Shown here one piece after another: positions 32,224 to 41,267 of a stretch of DNA of 64,000 nt (positions within the stretch are counted from its first letter, which is position 1; each line of letters opens with the position of its first letter). The position numbers were made by a program, and so were the translations under genes. Under the pieces are notes generated by a model. The model had not been told where the DNA came from. It saw only the letters and a list, made by a program, of their open reading frames with translations, and did no database searches. Source of the stretch: Flavobacterium hungaricum (GTDB lineage Bacteria > Bacteroidota > Bacteroidia > Flavobacteriales > Flavobacteriaceae); assembly GCF_015182285.1 (NCBI RefSeq), contig NZ_PRDM01000006.1, forward strand, positions 372,001 through 436,000, in the 5' to 3' direction.

Positions 32224-33951
32224 TTAATTTAATTGCATGTCCGCAATAATATTTTGTATTTTTTGATCTAAGAAACTTTCCGCTTCATCAAAATCCGAAA
32301 CCGATTCTAATTCGGCATTTACGCTGATATAGAATTTGATTTTTGGCTCCGTTCCGCTTGGTCTTGCACAGATTTTAGATCCGTCTGCCGTGTAGTAAAT
32401 TAACACATTAGATTTCGGGATATCCATTGCCGATTCTTCATTCGTCAATAAATTCAAAGCAGTAGAAGATTGATAATCTTCAACCATAATGACTCTTTCT
32501 CCGTTAATTTCTTTTAAAGGATTTTGACGTAAATTAATCATCATCTGATTAATTTCTTCCAGCCCTTCCATTCCTTTTTTAGTTAAAGAAACCAAATACT
32601 CTTTATAGAACCCATTTTCTACATAAAGCTGAATTAACTCTTTGTAAACAGAACTTCCTGCAGCTTTTGCCTGAGCGGCAATTTCGCAGATTAATAAAGT
32701 AGCCGCTACAGCATCTTTATCTCTTACAGCGTCGCCTACCATAAATCCGAAACTTTCCTCTCCGCCGCCGATGAACTCAAGCTCAGGGAAATCTTTGATC
32801 ATTTTAGCAATCCATTTAAAGCCTGTTAAGCCTACTTTGCATTCTACGCCATAGCTTGTCGCCAATTCCATAATCATTGGAGTCGAAACAATAGTTGAGC
32901 CTACAAATTGTTTTCCGTTAAGTTTACCAGCTTTTTTCCATTGTTTCAATAAGAAAGAAGTCATTAAAACCATCGTCTGATTTCCGTTTAAGAGAATCAT
33001 TTTTCCGTCGTTGTTTCTCACGGCAACTCCCAAACGATCACAGTCAGGATCCGTTCCAACAACAATATCAGAATTCGTTTTATCTGCCAAAGCAAGGGCC
33101 ATAGTCAAAGCTTCTGGTTCTTCTGGATTTGGAGATTTGACTGTTGGGAAATTTCCGTCTGGAACAGCTTGTTCCGGAACAATATGTACATTATTATAAC
33201 CTGCCTGAGACAAAGTATCAGGAATAGATTTTATAGAAGTTCCGTGCAGTGAAGTAAATACAATATGCAGATTGTCTTTGGCTGCAGCTGGAGTATTAAA
33301 GCTTGCATTATCGACAGACGATTGTACAAAAGCTTTGTCAATTTCGATATCAATGTATTTAATCAAACTGTCGTTCGCATTAAATTTGATTTTATCGTAG
33401 CTTAAACTTTCGATTACATTGATAATGGCAGCATCCTGTGGAGGCACAATTTGTCCGCCGTCTTCCCAATACACTTTATAACCATTATATTCTGGCGGAT
33501 TGTGTGAAGCTGTTAGAACAATACCGCACTGACAGCCTAAATATTTAAGTGCAAAAGACAATTCTGGCGTTGGACGTAAGTCTGAAAACAAATACACCTG
33601 AATTCCATTAGCAGAAAAAACATCTGCTACAACTTTTGCCAAAGTATTACTGTTATGACGACAATCATAAGCAATAACCACTTTTATAGTTTGATTTGGA
33701 AAAACTTCATGCAGATAATCAGATAATCCCTGCGTGTTTTTTCCAAGTGTATATTTGTTGATTCTGTTGTTTCCAACGCCCATTACACCGCGCATACCGC
33801 CAGTGCCAAATTCTAAGTTTTTGTAAAAACTTTCTTCAAGTTCTTTTGGAGACGTTGTCATTAAATCTTTAACAGCCGCCTGTGTTTCTTGATCAAATGT
33901 TGGGGTTAACCACTCATTGACTGCATCTAATATATTAGGAGCAATATTCAT
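32224..33951 (-). CDS. Phospho-sugar mutase (phosphoglucomutase/phosphomannomutase)
   Basis: 575 residues of the alpha-D-phosphohexomutase superfamily. Active Ser loop TASHNPPEYNGYKVY, metal loop GTDPDCDRLGVA, sugar loop GGGEESFGFM and phosphate loop RPSGTEPKIKFY are all intact, and the length matches the long PGM/PMM type of Bacteroidota. It interconverts hexose 1- and 6-phosphates for glycogen, envelope sugars or central metabolism. It sits between a glycosyltransferase and an ABC exporter on the same strand, but with gaps and terminators. Confidence 0.92.
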   Translation of the reverse strand: MNIAPNILDAVNEWLTPTFDQETQAAVKDLMTTSPKELEESFYKNLEFGTGGMRGVMGVGNNRINKYTLGKNTQGLSDYLHEVFPNQTIKVVIAYDCRHNSNTLAKVVADVFSANGIQVYLFSDLRPTPELSFALKYLGCQCGIVLTASHNPPEYNGYKVYWEDGGQIVPPQDAAIINVIESLSYDKIKFNANDSLIKYIDIEIDKAFVQSSVDNASFNTPAAAKDNLHIVFTSLHGTSIKSIPDTLSQAGYNNVHIVPEQAVPDGNFPTVKSPNPEEPEALTMALALADKTNSDIVVGTDPDCDRLGVAVRNNDGKMILLNGNQTMVLMTSFLLKQWKKAGKLNGKQFVGSTIVSTPMIMELATSYGVECKVGLTGFKWIAKMIKDFPELEFIGGGEESFGFMVGDAVRDKDAVAATLLICEIAAQAKAAGSSVYKELIQLYVENGFYKEYLVSLTKKGMEGLEEINQMMINLRQNPLKEINGERVIMVEDYQSSTALNLLTNEESAMDIPKSNVLIYYTADGSKICARPSGTEPKIKFYISVNAELESVSDFDEAESFLDQKIQNIIADMQLN

Positions 33952-34036
33952 GTAAATTTTTTTTATGTTTGAATAAAGATAGCTTTTGTTTGAAAGTTAG
34001 ATTAACTCAAAAAAGATTTTTTTGTTCTAATTCGGG

Positions 34037-34993
34037 TTAAAAATTAACTTCTCGGGCTACTTTATAGCGTTCTTCATTATTTTTTGTTCTTAAAATGATT
34101 TCGCCTAAAAATCCGGCAAGGAAAAGCTGTGTCCCTAAAATCATTGTGGTCAAAGCAATGTAAAACCACGGATTGTTGGTTACCAGGGTATATCTCATTC
34201 CATTATACATATGGTATAATTTTGAAACACCAATATATCCTGCAGATAGAAATCCGATGATAAACATTATAGAACCCATTGCGCCAAATAAGTGCATCGG
34301 TCTTTTTCCGAAACGTGATAAAAACCAAATTGTTATTAAATCGAGAAAACCGTTTATAAAACGCTCCATTCCAAATTTGGTCTCCCCGTATTTTCTAGCT
34401 TGGTGAATCACCACTTTTTCGCCGATTTTTCCAAATCCGGCATTTTTTGCCAGAACGGGAATGTAGCGGTGCATTTCGCCAGAAACCTCGATGTTTTTTA
34501 CCACAACATTTTTGTACGCTTTTAAGCCGCAGTTAAAGTCATTTAACTCAACGCCAGAAGTTTTTCTAGCCGCCCAGTTGAATAATTTAGACGGAAGGTT
34601 TTTGGCCACAACAGAATCGTAACGTTTTTTCTTCCAGCCCGAAACCAAATCAAATTTCTGAGCAGTAATCATATCATACAATTCTGGAATTTCGTCTGGA
34701 CTGTCTTGTAAATCGGCATCCATTGTAATAATTACATCGCCTTTAGCTTTTGCAAAACCAGCGTGCAGCGCCTGAGATTTTCCGAAATTCTTCATAAAGC
34801 GAATTCCTTTTACATTCGGATCTGTATTCGAAAAACCTTCAATAATTGACCACGAATTATCTGTACTTCCATCATCTACAAAAATGATTTCATAAGAATA
34901 ATTATTAGATTGCATCACTTTTATAATCCATGTATAGAGTTCCTGCAGTGATTCCTCCTCATTTAGAAGCGGTATAAGTATAGATAAATTCAT
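34037..34993 (-). CDS. Family 2 glycosyltransferase, DPM1/GtrB-like
   Basis: 318 residues. GT-A domain about 1-230 with SILIPLLNEEESL at the start, FVDDGSTDNSW and the DxD-type motif TMDADLQDSPDE. Two C-terminal helices (about 235-258 and 275-298) anchor it in the membrane. It resembles undecaprenyl- or dolichyl-phosphate sugar transferases (ArnC, GtrB), which load a sugar on a lipid carrier. The target glycan is unknown. The DUF4199 gene lies immediately upstream (21-base gap), a common flavobacterial pair. Confidence 0.9.
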   Translation of the reverse strand: MNLSILIPLLNEEESLQELYTWIIKVMQSNNYSYEIIFVDDGSTDNSWSIIEGFSNTDPNVKGIRFMKNFGKSQALHAGFAKAKGDVIITMDADLQDSPDEIPELYDMITAQKFDLVSGWKKKRYDSVVAKNLPSKLFNWAARKTSGVELNDFNCGLKAYKNVVVKNIEVSGEMHRYIPVLAKNAGFGKIGEKVVIHQARKYGETKFGMERFINGFLDLITIWFLSRFGKRPMHLFGAMGSIMFIIGFLSAGYIGVSKLYHMYNGMRYTLVTNNPWFYIALTTMILGTQLFLAGFLGEIILRTKNNEERYKVAREVNF

Positions 34994-35014
34994 TTATGTT
35001 TTATTATAGACTTT

Positions 35015-35548
35015 TTAAGGTTTGTCATTCTTAACGATTGCTCCAATTATTAAGGAGTATATTAACCCAATTAATGAATACATGACAAGTGTTACTGGAA
35101 AAACAATTAATGGATTCATGAATTTTTTAACCATGCCAAGACCCATTTCTAGTTCTTTTGCTGTCATATTCGGGTTTTGAGTAAGCATTTGTTCTTTTGT
35201 GATGTCCAGCATTTCATTGATAAAATCAGGAAATATAAAATTAAAGATCACACTGAAAACAGCATATGTTAAGCCGGCAATAACTGTAATGGAAACTCCT
35301 GTTTTTAAACATTCAGAAAAGGATATAAACCCATTGTTGATGTTTTTTTTGTAATTATTACAGCCTAAGTATATGAATAGGAGAGGCAGGACAAGATAAT
35401 TGGCTATGTTTACAATTGTTCCAGCGCTTGTATTTACTAGTGATTTCATGCCAATTACATACATGATCACAAACTCTAAAATCATAATAACACCGAACAA
35501 AACACCGTAATGTGTGCCTGACTTGGCAGGAGATACTTTTACATCCAT
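35015..35548 (-). CDS. DUF4199 domain-containing membrane protein
   Basis: 177 residues with start MDVKVSPAKSGTHYGVLFG (35548); upstream codons of the long frame overlap the divergent rpmE2 promoter and are not coding. Four predicted helices (about 14-34, 41-60, 73-98 and 147-170) fit DUF4199, a Bacteroidota inner-membrane family of unknown role often beside glycosyltransferase 2 genes. A TATATTTG (-7 type) box lies 23 bases upstream (35578-35571). Confidence 0.85.
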   Translation of the reverse strand: MDVKVSPAKSGTHYGVLFGVIMILEFVIMYVIGMKSLVNTSAGTIVNIANYLVLPLLFIYLGCNNYKKNINNGFISFSECLKTGVSITVIAGLTYAVFSVIFNFIFPDFINEMLDITKEQMLTQNPNMTAKELEMGLGMVKKFMNPLIVFPVTLVMYSLIGLIYSLIIGAIVKNDKP

Positions 35549-35570
35549 AAAGTTATATTTAATTAATCCA

Positions 35571-35578
35571 CAAATATA
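35571..35578 (-). promoter_or_regulatory. Putative -7 box of the DUF4199 gene
   Basis: Minus-strand TATATTTG matches TAnnTTTG; no clear -33 TTG. Confidence 0.5.
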
Positions 35579-35647
35579 GTAATTCCGACTATAATCGGAG
35601 ATAAAAAAAGCTTTTCGAAATAAACTAAAAAAAAGTGTGCTAAAGAT

Positions 35648-35676
35648 TTGATTATTAAAAAAGAATTGTAAATTTG
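35648..35676 (+). promoter_or_regulatory. Promoter of rpmE2
   Basis: TTG (35648-35650), 18-base spacer, TAAATTTG (35669-35676). The leader to the start codon would be about 108 bases. Confidence 0.75.
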
Positions 35677-35741
35677 CACACTCAAAAATAATTAAATTTT
35701 TAAACAAAAAGAGTATTAGTTGTTTACACCTTTTTCTAACC

Positions 35742-35783
35742 ATGAAAAAGCTTCAAAATAAAGATACTCCAAACAATAAATAA
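35742..35783 (+). CDS. Possible upstream leader ORF of rpmE2
   Basis: ATG to TAA, 13 residues (MKKLQNKDTPNNK), inside the predicted rpmE2 leader and ending 8 bases before the rpmE2 ATG. It could be chance; its position makes translational coupling or leader control conceivable. Confidence 0.3.
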   Translation: MKKLQNKDTPNNK

Positions 35784-35791
35784 AAAACAAG

Positions 35792-36046
35792 ATGAAAAAA
35801 GGAATTCACCCAGAAAATTACAGATTAGTTGCATTTAAAGACATGTCAAACGACGAAGTTTTTATCACTAAATCTACTGCAGATACAAAAGAAACAATTG
35901 AAGTTGACGGAGTTGAGTATCCAGTTGTAAAAATGGAGATTTCTAGAACATCTCACCCTTTTTATACTGGTAAATCTAAACTTATCGATACTGCAGGACG
36001 TATTGATAAATTCAAAACTAAATATGCTAAACACGCTAAAAAATAA
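35792..36046 (+). CDS. rpmE2: 50S ribosomal protein L31, type B
   Basis: 84 residues. MKKGIHPENYRLVAFKDMSND is the L31 N-terminus; the zinc-binding Cys residues of type A are absent and the long C-terminal half with ISRTSHPFYTGKSKLIDTAGRIDKF is present, so it is type B, the zinc-independent form usual in Bacteroidota. A strong promoter, long leader and terminator make it monocistronic. Confidence 0.95.
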   Translation: MKKGIHPENYRLVAFKDMSNDEVFITKSTADTKETIEVDGVEYPVVKMEISRTSHPFYTGKSKLIDTAGRIDKFKTKYAKHAKK

Positions 36047-36067
36047 TAGCTGTTTAAAACTATACAG

Positions 36068-36097
36068 AAAGCCTTCCAAATTTGGGAGGCTTTTTTT
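36068..36097 (+). terminator. Terminator of rpmE2
   Basis: AAAGCCTTCC / GGGAGGCTTT around an AAATTT loop, then seven T. Confidence 0.85.
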
Positions 36098-36118
36098 ATG
36101 CTTGTACCATTGTAATTT

Positions 36119-36215
36119 AACCGCAAAGTGTGCAAGGATTTTTACGATCAGTTTTTTTGAAACACACAAAGTTCGTAAAGCGAAATCCAGACAAAGCTTT
36201 GCGAACTTTGCGATT
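36119..36215. repeat. CAAAG-type degenerate repeats
   Basis: CCGCAAAG-TGTGCAAG at about 36121, ACACAAAG-TTCGTAAAG near 36163, AGACAAAG near 36192 and, inverted, CTTTGCGAACTTTGCG (about 36199-36214). These resemble the octamer arrays but are more degraded. They fill much of the 337-base gap 36047-36383; the remainder shows only a promoter box. Confidence 0.55.
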
Positions 36216-36331
36216 AAAAAAAATAAGAATATAAAGGTCAAATTTCTCCTCAATATTTCTCCTTCCTCTAAAAAAAGAATTATTTTCTTATTTTGAATAA
36301 GAGCCTATTTAATCAGACACATAAATATTTG

Positions 36332-36339
36332 TAACTTTG
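36332..36339 (+). promoter_or_regulatory. Putative -7 box of the GlmU-like gene
   Basis: TAACTTTG fits TAnnTTTG, 45 bases before the ATG; -33 element unclear. Confidence 0.5.
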
Positions 36340-36383
36340 GGCTCAGGTAACCAAATCAAATTTTAACAAACACTCAATTATTT

Positions 36384-37559
36384 ATGAACTACATTCTTTT
36401 CGACGGTCCCGTTCGGAATGCTTTATTACCATTTACTTTTACAAGACCTGTGGCTGATATTTTAGTCGGAATAATGACCATTCGCCAGAAATGGGAAAAA
36501 CGATTAGGTTCGACCATTACCACCATAACCGAAGAATATTTGTCAGATAAATATCCGATGGTGGAAATGGAGGAAAATATAATGATCAACGCCGCGTATT
36601 TGCCAAATGATACGCTTGCAGAGTTGGTTTCTAATTTGACTGAAAATCAGGCTGTTTTTAAAGGTGAAGATGTAATTGCTTTTTTTGCAAACGAAAATCA
36701 AGAAGAAGTCGATTTTGAGACTTATGAAATCATTCAGTACAATGATGATTGTATTACTATAGAAAATACTTGGGATATTTTTTCTAAAAATGATGCTGCG
36801 ATTCGTGAAGATTTTAATTATTTAACGGAAGATAGAACCTCGCAGCCAATCCCAAAAAGCGTAAATGTTATTGCACCAGAAAATATCTTTATCGAAGAAG
36901 GAGCAAAATTAGAATTCGTAACATTAAATGCTTCGACAGGGCCTATTTATATTGGTAAGAATTCTGAAATTATGGAAGGAACCGTAATTCGCGGGCCTTT
37001 TGCTTTATGCGAAAATGCAATGGTAAAAATGTCGGCTAAAGTTTACGGAGCAACCACTGTTGGTCTTGGATCCAGAATTGGGGGAGAAGTGAAAAACTCT
37101 GTTCTTTTTGCTAATTCTAATAAAGGCCATGAAGGATTTTTAGGCGATTCTGTTTTAGGGGAATGGTGCAACATTGGTGCAGATTCTAATAATTCGAACC
37201 TCAAAAACAACTACGAAGAAGTAAAACTTTGGAGTTACGAAACAGAAGGATTCGCTAAAACCGGACTTCAGTTTTGTGGTTTAATGATGGGCGATCACAG
37301 TAAATGCGGTATTAATACCATGTTTAATACTGGAACTGTAGTTGGAGTAAGCGCGAATATTTTTGGAAGCGGTTTTCCAAGAAACTTTGTTCCGAGTTTT
37401 TCATGGGGAGGTGCAGCAGGCTTTACAACTTATGTAACCAAAAAAGCTTTTGAAACGGCAAGACTGGTACTGTCAAGACGAAATATCGATTTTGATGCAA
37501 CTGAACAAGCAATTTTAGAACACGTTTTTGAAGAAACAAAAAAATGGAGAAAAGACTAA
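36384..37559 (+). CDS. GlmU-like sugar nucleotidyltransferase family protein
   Basis: 391 residues. The N-terminal part (FDGPVRNALLPFTFTRPVADILVGIMTIRQKW) is a degenerate nucleotidyltransferase-like domain; from about 165 the protein shows left-handed beta-helix hexapeptide repeats (IFIEEGAKLEFVTLNASTGPIYIGKN, MEGTVIRGPF) and CGINTMFNTGTVVGVSANIFG. Bacteroidota carry this as a GlmU family protein separate from true GlmU. It could transfer acyl or nucleotidyl groups to a sugar phosphate; the classical pyrophosphorylase signature LAAGxGTRM is missing, so activity is uncertain. Confidence 0.8.
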   Translation: MNYILFDGPVRNALLPFTFTRPVADILVGIMTIRQKWEKRLGSTITTITEEYLSDKYPMVEMEENIMINAAYLPNDTLAELVSNLTENQAVFKGEDVIAFFANENQEEVDFETYEIIQYNDDCITIENTWDIFSKNDAAIREDFNYLTEDRTSQPIPKSVNVIAPENIFIEEGAKLEFVTLNASTGPIYIGKNSEIMEGTVIRGPFALCENAMVKMSAKVYGATTVGLGSRIGGEVKNSVLFANSNKGHEGFLGDSVLGEWCNIGADSNNSNLKNNYEEVKLWSYETEGFAKTGLQFCGLMMGDHSKCGINTMFNTGTVVGVSANIFGSGFPRNFVPSFSWGGAAGFTTYVTKKAFETARLVLSRRNIDFDATEQAILEHVFEETKKWRKD

Positions 37560-37596
37560 TTAAATATTAGTCCATTTGATAATGAGATAATGTAAC

Positions 37597-37638
37597 AAAC
37601 CCGACAGGTTTCTAAAGCCTGTCGGGTTTTGTTTTTTT
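37597..37638 (+). terminator. Terminator of the GlmU-like gene
   Basis: AAACCCGACAGG (37597-37608) and CCTGTCGGGTTT (37618-37629), then TTGTTTTTTT. Confidence 0.9.
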
Positions 37639-37645
37639 ATAATTG

Positions 37646-38089
37646 CTATTTATCTATTTTAGTAAAATCTCCTTTTAGGTTAAATTTCAATTCTAAACCG
37701 TTGGTGAGTTTTGTTTCATAACCAAAGGTTCCTATTTCTATTTTGGTTATTTTTTCTTTACGAAAGTTATCTTTCACATACGAAGCAATTTTTTTCGGAA
37801 TGATCGAAGAAGGTATTTTAGAATTGTTTCCATCTACTTCTTTCCAGTTTCCTTTTTTATCAAATTCGATTTCCATTTTATTGTCGTACTGAACTTTGTA
37901 TTCTGTAGAGAGGATTTCTTTGTCCTCAATGATATAGCTCGGCTTTTTTGATCCAAAGTGAGCCTTTAAAAAAGTTTGTGCATTTGCTGGTAAAGCTTCT
38001 TTTTTAATTACAGTTTTTTGCGCATTAGCAGAAAATCCAAATATTAATCCTGCAAATAGGCTGGCCGTAACGTTCAATTTCGTTTTCAT
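37646..38089 (-). CDS. PepSY-like secreted protein 3
   Basis: 147 residues with signal peptide ending in SANAQ (about 23). Two PepSY-like (PF11396, formerly DUF2874) repeats: LPANAQTFLKAHFGSKKPSYI...YKVQYDNKMEIEFDKKGNW and IPKKIASYVKDNFRKEKITKIE...YETKLTNGLELKFNLKGDF. Each repeat has the helix plus beta-hairpin pattern. It is close to the protein at 38726-39169. Third PepSY gene in the unit downstream of a two-component system. Likely periplasmic; function unknown, perhaps an inhibitor or sensor accessory. Confidence 0.85.
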   Translation of the reverse strand: MKTKLNVTASLFAGLIFGFSANAQKTVIKKEALPANAQTFLKAHFGSKKPSYIIEDKEILSTEYKVQYDNKMEIEFDKKGNWKEVDGNNSKIPSSIIPKKIASYVKDNFRKEKITKIEIGTFGYETKLTNGLELKFNLKGDFTKIDK

Positions 38090-38180
38090 ATTTTGCTGAT
38101 TTTTAATTGTTATACAAGATAATACTTAAATTTTTAAAAGATATCGGAATATTGATATATTACAAAATCAGAACTTCTAA

Positions 38181-38213
38181 AAAAAAAGCCCCGAAATTAA
38201 ATTCGGAGCTTTT
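38181..38213 (-). terminator. Terminator after the PepSY-like lipoprotein gene
   Basis: AAAAGCCCCGAA / TTCGGAGCTTTT with one wobble pair; nine-base T-rich tract on the minus strand. It would separate the third PepSY gene unless read through. Confidence 0.75.
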
Positions 38214-38234
38214 AGGTTTTACTGTAGGCTGTGT

Positions 38235-38693
38235 TTATTTATCAATTCGAAGGAAATTCCCCTGAAGATCAAAAACCAGCTCCAGATTATTAGAAAGTTC
38301 CACTTCGGTAGAAGTTGTTTCGTTGTCAATTGAGGTTACAAACAGATTAGGATAATTTGTTGTTACGTAGGCATTGATTTTCTCGGGAATCAATTCAACT
38401 GGAATCGCTTGGTAATTTCCATCAATATCAACCCAGTTTCCGTTGACGTCAAAATCAATATCAAAGCCATTGGTTAAGTAAACATCGTATATAGATCCGT
38501 CAGAATCTGCTTTGTTTTGCTTTTTTATAGACTGATACGTCGCATTAGGAAAATATGCAGTAATAAAACCAGTTGCGGCTGCCGGTAAATCTGCGGCAGT
38601 GATAACCGTGTCGTGATCATCATCGTTATCGCATGATGTTGTTGTTAATAAAAGTGATAAAGCGATAAATCCTGATAATAGTATTCTTTTCAT
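38235..38693 (-). CDS. PepSY-like lipoprotein
   Basis: 152 residues with lipobox TTSC (Cys about 21) followed by an Asp-rich linker. Two PepSY-like repeats: LPAAATGFITAYFPNATYQSI...YDVYLTNGFDIDFDVNGNW and IPEKINAYVTTNYPNLFVTSID...EVELSNNLELVFDLQGNF. Same family as its two neighbours but lipid-anchored. It is 32 bases from the upstream PepSY gene, so likely cotranscribed with the sensor/regulator operon. Confidence 0.85.
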   Translation of the reverse strand: MKRILLSGFIALSLLLTTTSCDNDDDHDTVITAADLPAAATGFITAYFPNATYQSIKKQNKADSDGSIYDVYLTNGFDIDFDVNGNWVDIDGNYQAIPVELIPEKINAYVTTNYPNLFVTSIDNETTSTEVELSNNLELVFDLQGNFLRIDK

Positions 38694-38725
38694 GATTATT
38701 GTTTTTTTAATTTATGAGTTTTGTT

Positions 38726-39169
38726 TTAGTTGTCGATTCTTAAAAAATTTCCTTTAGAGTTAAATTCCAGTTCTAGTCCGTTGCTTAGATCAACTTCATA
38801 GCCCCAGTTTCCTTTGTCAATTTTGGTAATGGCCGTGTTAGGGAAATTTGTTTTTACATAAGATGCAATTGCCTTCGGAATTACAGTTGCCGGAATTGCG
38901 GTATGATTTCCGTCTACTTCTTCCCAATTTCCTTTTCCGTCAAATTCTACTTCAATATTGTTTGCAAATCGAACTTTGTAATCTTTAGAAAAAGTTTCTT
39001 TGTCTTCTATAATATAAGTAGGTTCTTGTCCTGCAAAATGAGTCTTTAGAAAAGTCTGGGCATTGGCCGGCAAAGCAGATTTTGCAATGGTAGTTTTTTG
39101 AGCATTTGCAGAAAATCCAAATGCTAAGCCTGCAATAAGGCACACAGCTAAATTTGATTTCGTTTTCAT
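38726..39169 (-). CDS. PepSY-like secreted protein 1
   Basis: 147 residues starting MKTKSNLAVCLIAGLAFGFSANAQ (signal peptide); the longer frame to 39220 adds no signal-like sequence. Two PepSY-like repeats with GKGNWEEVDGNHTAIPATVIPKAIASYV linking them. Near-duplicate of the protein at 37646-38089. It follows the histidine kinase by 72 bases on the same strand. Probably an output of, or partner to, that two-component system (inference from position). Confidence 0.85.
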   Translation of the reverse strand: MKTKSNLAVCLIAGLAFGFSANAQKTTIAKSALPANAQTFLKTHFAGQEPTYIIEDKETFSKDYKVRFANNIEVEFDGKGNWEEVDGNHTAIPATVIPKAIASYVKTNFPNTAITKIDKGNWGYEVDLSNGLELEFNSKGNFLRIDN

Positions 39170-39241
39170 AATTGTATGTTTTAATTCTGATACAAGATTA
39201 TGACCTGAATTTGGAAACAATTAGGAAAAAAAAGAAAAATA

Positions 39242-40513
39242 CTATTTTTTTGGAAAAATAATTTTGAATTGGTGCTGCGTCATAAATGAATATTCGATAC
39301 CAATGGAATAATTGTTAAGAATCGATTTTACAATTGATAATCCTAAACCGGTAGATTCGTTTGTGGTAGTGTGGCGGTAAAATCTGCTGAAAATCACTTC
39401 AGAATTTAATGGAAAATTAATGCCCGTATTAGAAATTAGAATATCATTTTTGTTGATTACAAAATTCACAAAACCGTCGTGGTGATTATGGATCAAGGCA
39501 TTTTTTAATAAATTGCTGATTAAGGCAATGGCCAATCCTTTGTTCATTATAAAGTACAACGTATCGTTTTCGGTTACAGTAATTTTTACCTTTTTAAAAT
39601 CGGCCAGATCAGTATAATCCTCTGTCAATAAAAGAATAAGCTCGTTAAAATTAATGTTTTCTTCTTCAGAAAATTGCTGGTTTTCAATTTTCGACAACAT
39701 TAATAATGATTTGTTTAGTCTGGTTAATCGGTTTAAAGTATCGGTTATTTTACCAATTTCCATCATCTGCTCCTCTGTCAAAACAGTATTTTCTGCAAAT
39801 AATTCTAATTTATTAATACTAATTGCCAAAGGAGTCTGCAATTCGTGCGAAGCGTTTTCTATAAATTGTTTTTGGCTTGAGTAAATACTTTCGTTACGAT
39901 TTAGCATTTTTTCAACCTCTTTTGCCAGAATATTAAATTCGTTTATAGGAGAATCAATTGGTTTTAATTTGCTTCCCGTTCCGAGTTTTATTTCTTTAAG
40001 GTTCTCTAAAATCGTATAAAATGATTTCCATATTTTTTTTAGAAGCAAATGATTTACGGCCAAAATACTAATCACGAGCATGATATATAATCCAATCAAA
40101 GCCAGGAATAAATCTTCGAGCAGTTCGTCTTCTTCAACTATTGAAGCTTTTATGATTAATTCGTACGGGTTTCCCGCTTCATCTTTAAAAACTGTTTTTA
40201 AAATCCGAATAGGTTCGTCGTCGTTATCATATTCCATAAATTCTTTTGTGGAAGAAAACTCATCTTTACTTGAATAATTTCCCTTCGGAATCGGTTTTAT
40301 AGTAAACTTATTGATGCCGAATTCAGGAGAATTCAAGAGTTTTTTGTCGACAAAAGCATGTCTGATAATGATAATTTTGGAGTTTTTTAAATCATCATCA
40401 ATATTATCATACACTTCATCTAAAATAAGAACATAAAAAATCCCTGCCCAAATTGGAATTACGATCAAAAGGGTAAGTGCCAGATAGCGAAGAGTGTAAT
40501 TTTGTAATTTCAT
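39242..40513 (-). CDS. Membrane sensor histidine kinase
   Basis: 423 residues. TM1 about 10-31, periplasmic sensor about 32-135 (acidic), TM2 about 136-157, a HAMP-like linker, HisKA with phosphoacceptor H223 in ENASHELQTPLA, and HATPase with N-box ALISNLLKNALIHNH, DILISNTGINF and TGLGLSIVKSIL. Its ATG shares one base with the regulator stop (TAATG), so both are translationally coupled. The signal is unknown; periplasmic PepSY-like products from the same operon are candidates for feedback. Confidence 0.92.
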   Translation of the reverse strand: MKLQNYTLRYLALTLLIVIPIWAGIFYVLILDEVYDNIDDDLKNSKIIIIRHAFVDKKLLNSPEFGINKFTIKPIPKGNYSSKDEFSSTKEFMEYDNDDEPIRILKTVFKDEAGNPYELIIKASIVEEDELLEDLFLALIGLYIMLVISILAVNHLLLKKIWKSFYTILENLKEIKLGTGSKLKPIDSPINEFNILAKEVEKMLNRNESIYSSQKQFIENASHELQTPLAISINKLELFAENTVLTEEQMMEIGKITDTLNRLTRLNKSLLMLSKIENQQFSEEENINFNELILLLTEDYTDLADFKKVKITVTENDTLYFIMNKGLAIALISNLLKNALIHNHHDGFVNFVINKNDILISNTGINFPLNSEVIFSRFYRHTTTNESTGLGLSIVKSILNNYSIGIEYSFMTQHQFKIIFPKK

Positions 40514-41184
40514 TAATTCATTTTATATCCAATACCGTAAACCGCCTGAATATCAATTTCGGCATTGCTGTCTTTCAGTTTTTTACGAAGATTTTTAATC
40601 TGCGAATATACAAAATCCAGATTGTCTGCCTGATCCGTGTGGTCGCCCCAAACGTATTCTGCTATTGCAGTTTTGTTTATCAATCGGTTTGGATTGATAA
40701 TGAAATAATAAAGCAAATCAAATTCTTTTCGGTTTAAAATCAATTCGCTGCCGTCTATAGAAACGGTGCGCTGTTCTGGAGAAAGTGTCACATTTTTCCA
40801 GACAATTAAATTATCTCCATTATGATTGTTTCTCCGAATAGCCGATTTGATTCGGGCATGTAATTCAGATAGATGAAACGGTTTACTCAAATAATCATCG
40901 GCGCCAAGATCCAGTCCTTTAACCTTATCGTCAACCGCATCTTTTGCCGAAATTATAATAATAGCACTTTGTTTTTTCTGTCTTTTTATTTCCTGCAGTA
41001 AATCTAATCCATTTCCATCCGGAAGCATAATATCTATTAAAATACAGTCGTAATCATAAGCGCCCAGTTTATCAAAACCAGAAATATAATCGTTTGCCGT
41101 TTCTACAATATATTTTTCTTTTTCAAGTGACTGCTGTACCACTTCACGCAAACCTGCTTCATCTTCTATTATTAACACTTTCAT
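40513..41184 (-). CDS. OmpR-family response regulator
   Basis: 223 residues, started at MKVLIIEDEAGLREV (41184); the longer frame adds 24 non-homologous residues. Receiver domain about 1-115 with E7/D8, phosphoacceptor D51 (LIDIMLPDGNG) and K101 (LSKPF). The C-terminal winged helix about 128-223 ends GIGYKMN and holds RKEFDLLYYFIINPNRLI. First gene of an apparent operon with the kinase and three PepSY-like genes. Confidence 0.93.
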   Translation of the reverse strand: MKVLIIEDEAGLREVVQQSLEKEKYIVETANDYISGFDKLGAYDYDCILIDIMLPDGNGLDLLQEIKRQKKQSAIIIISAKDAVDDKVKGLDLGADDYLSKPFHLSELHARIKSAIRRNNHNGDNLIVWKNVTLSPEQRTVSIDGSELILNRKEFDLLYYFIINPNRLINKTAIAEYVWGDHTDQADNLDFVYSQIKNLRKKLKDSNAEIDIQAVYGIGYKMN

Positions 41185-41267
41185 CTTTTGACAGTTTTTC
41201 TCGTATTTCAAATTTAGGAATACAAGTTCAAAATTAAACCCCATTTCTGGAAACATTTAGGAATTTT

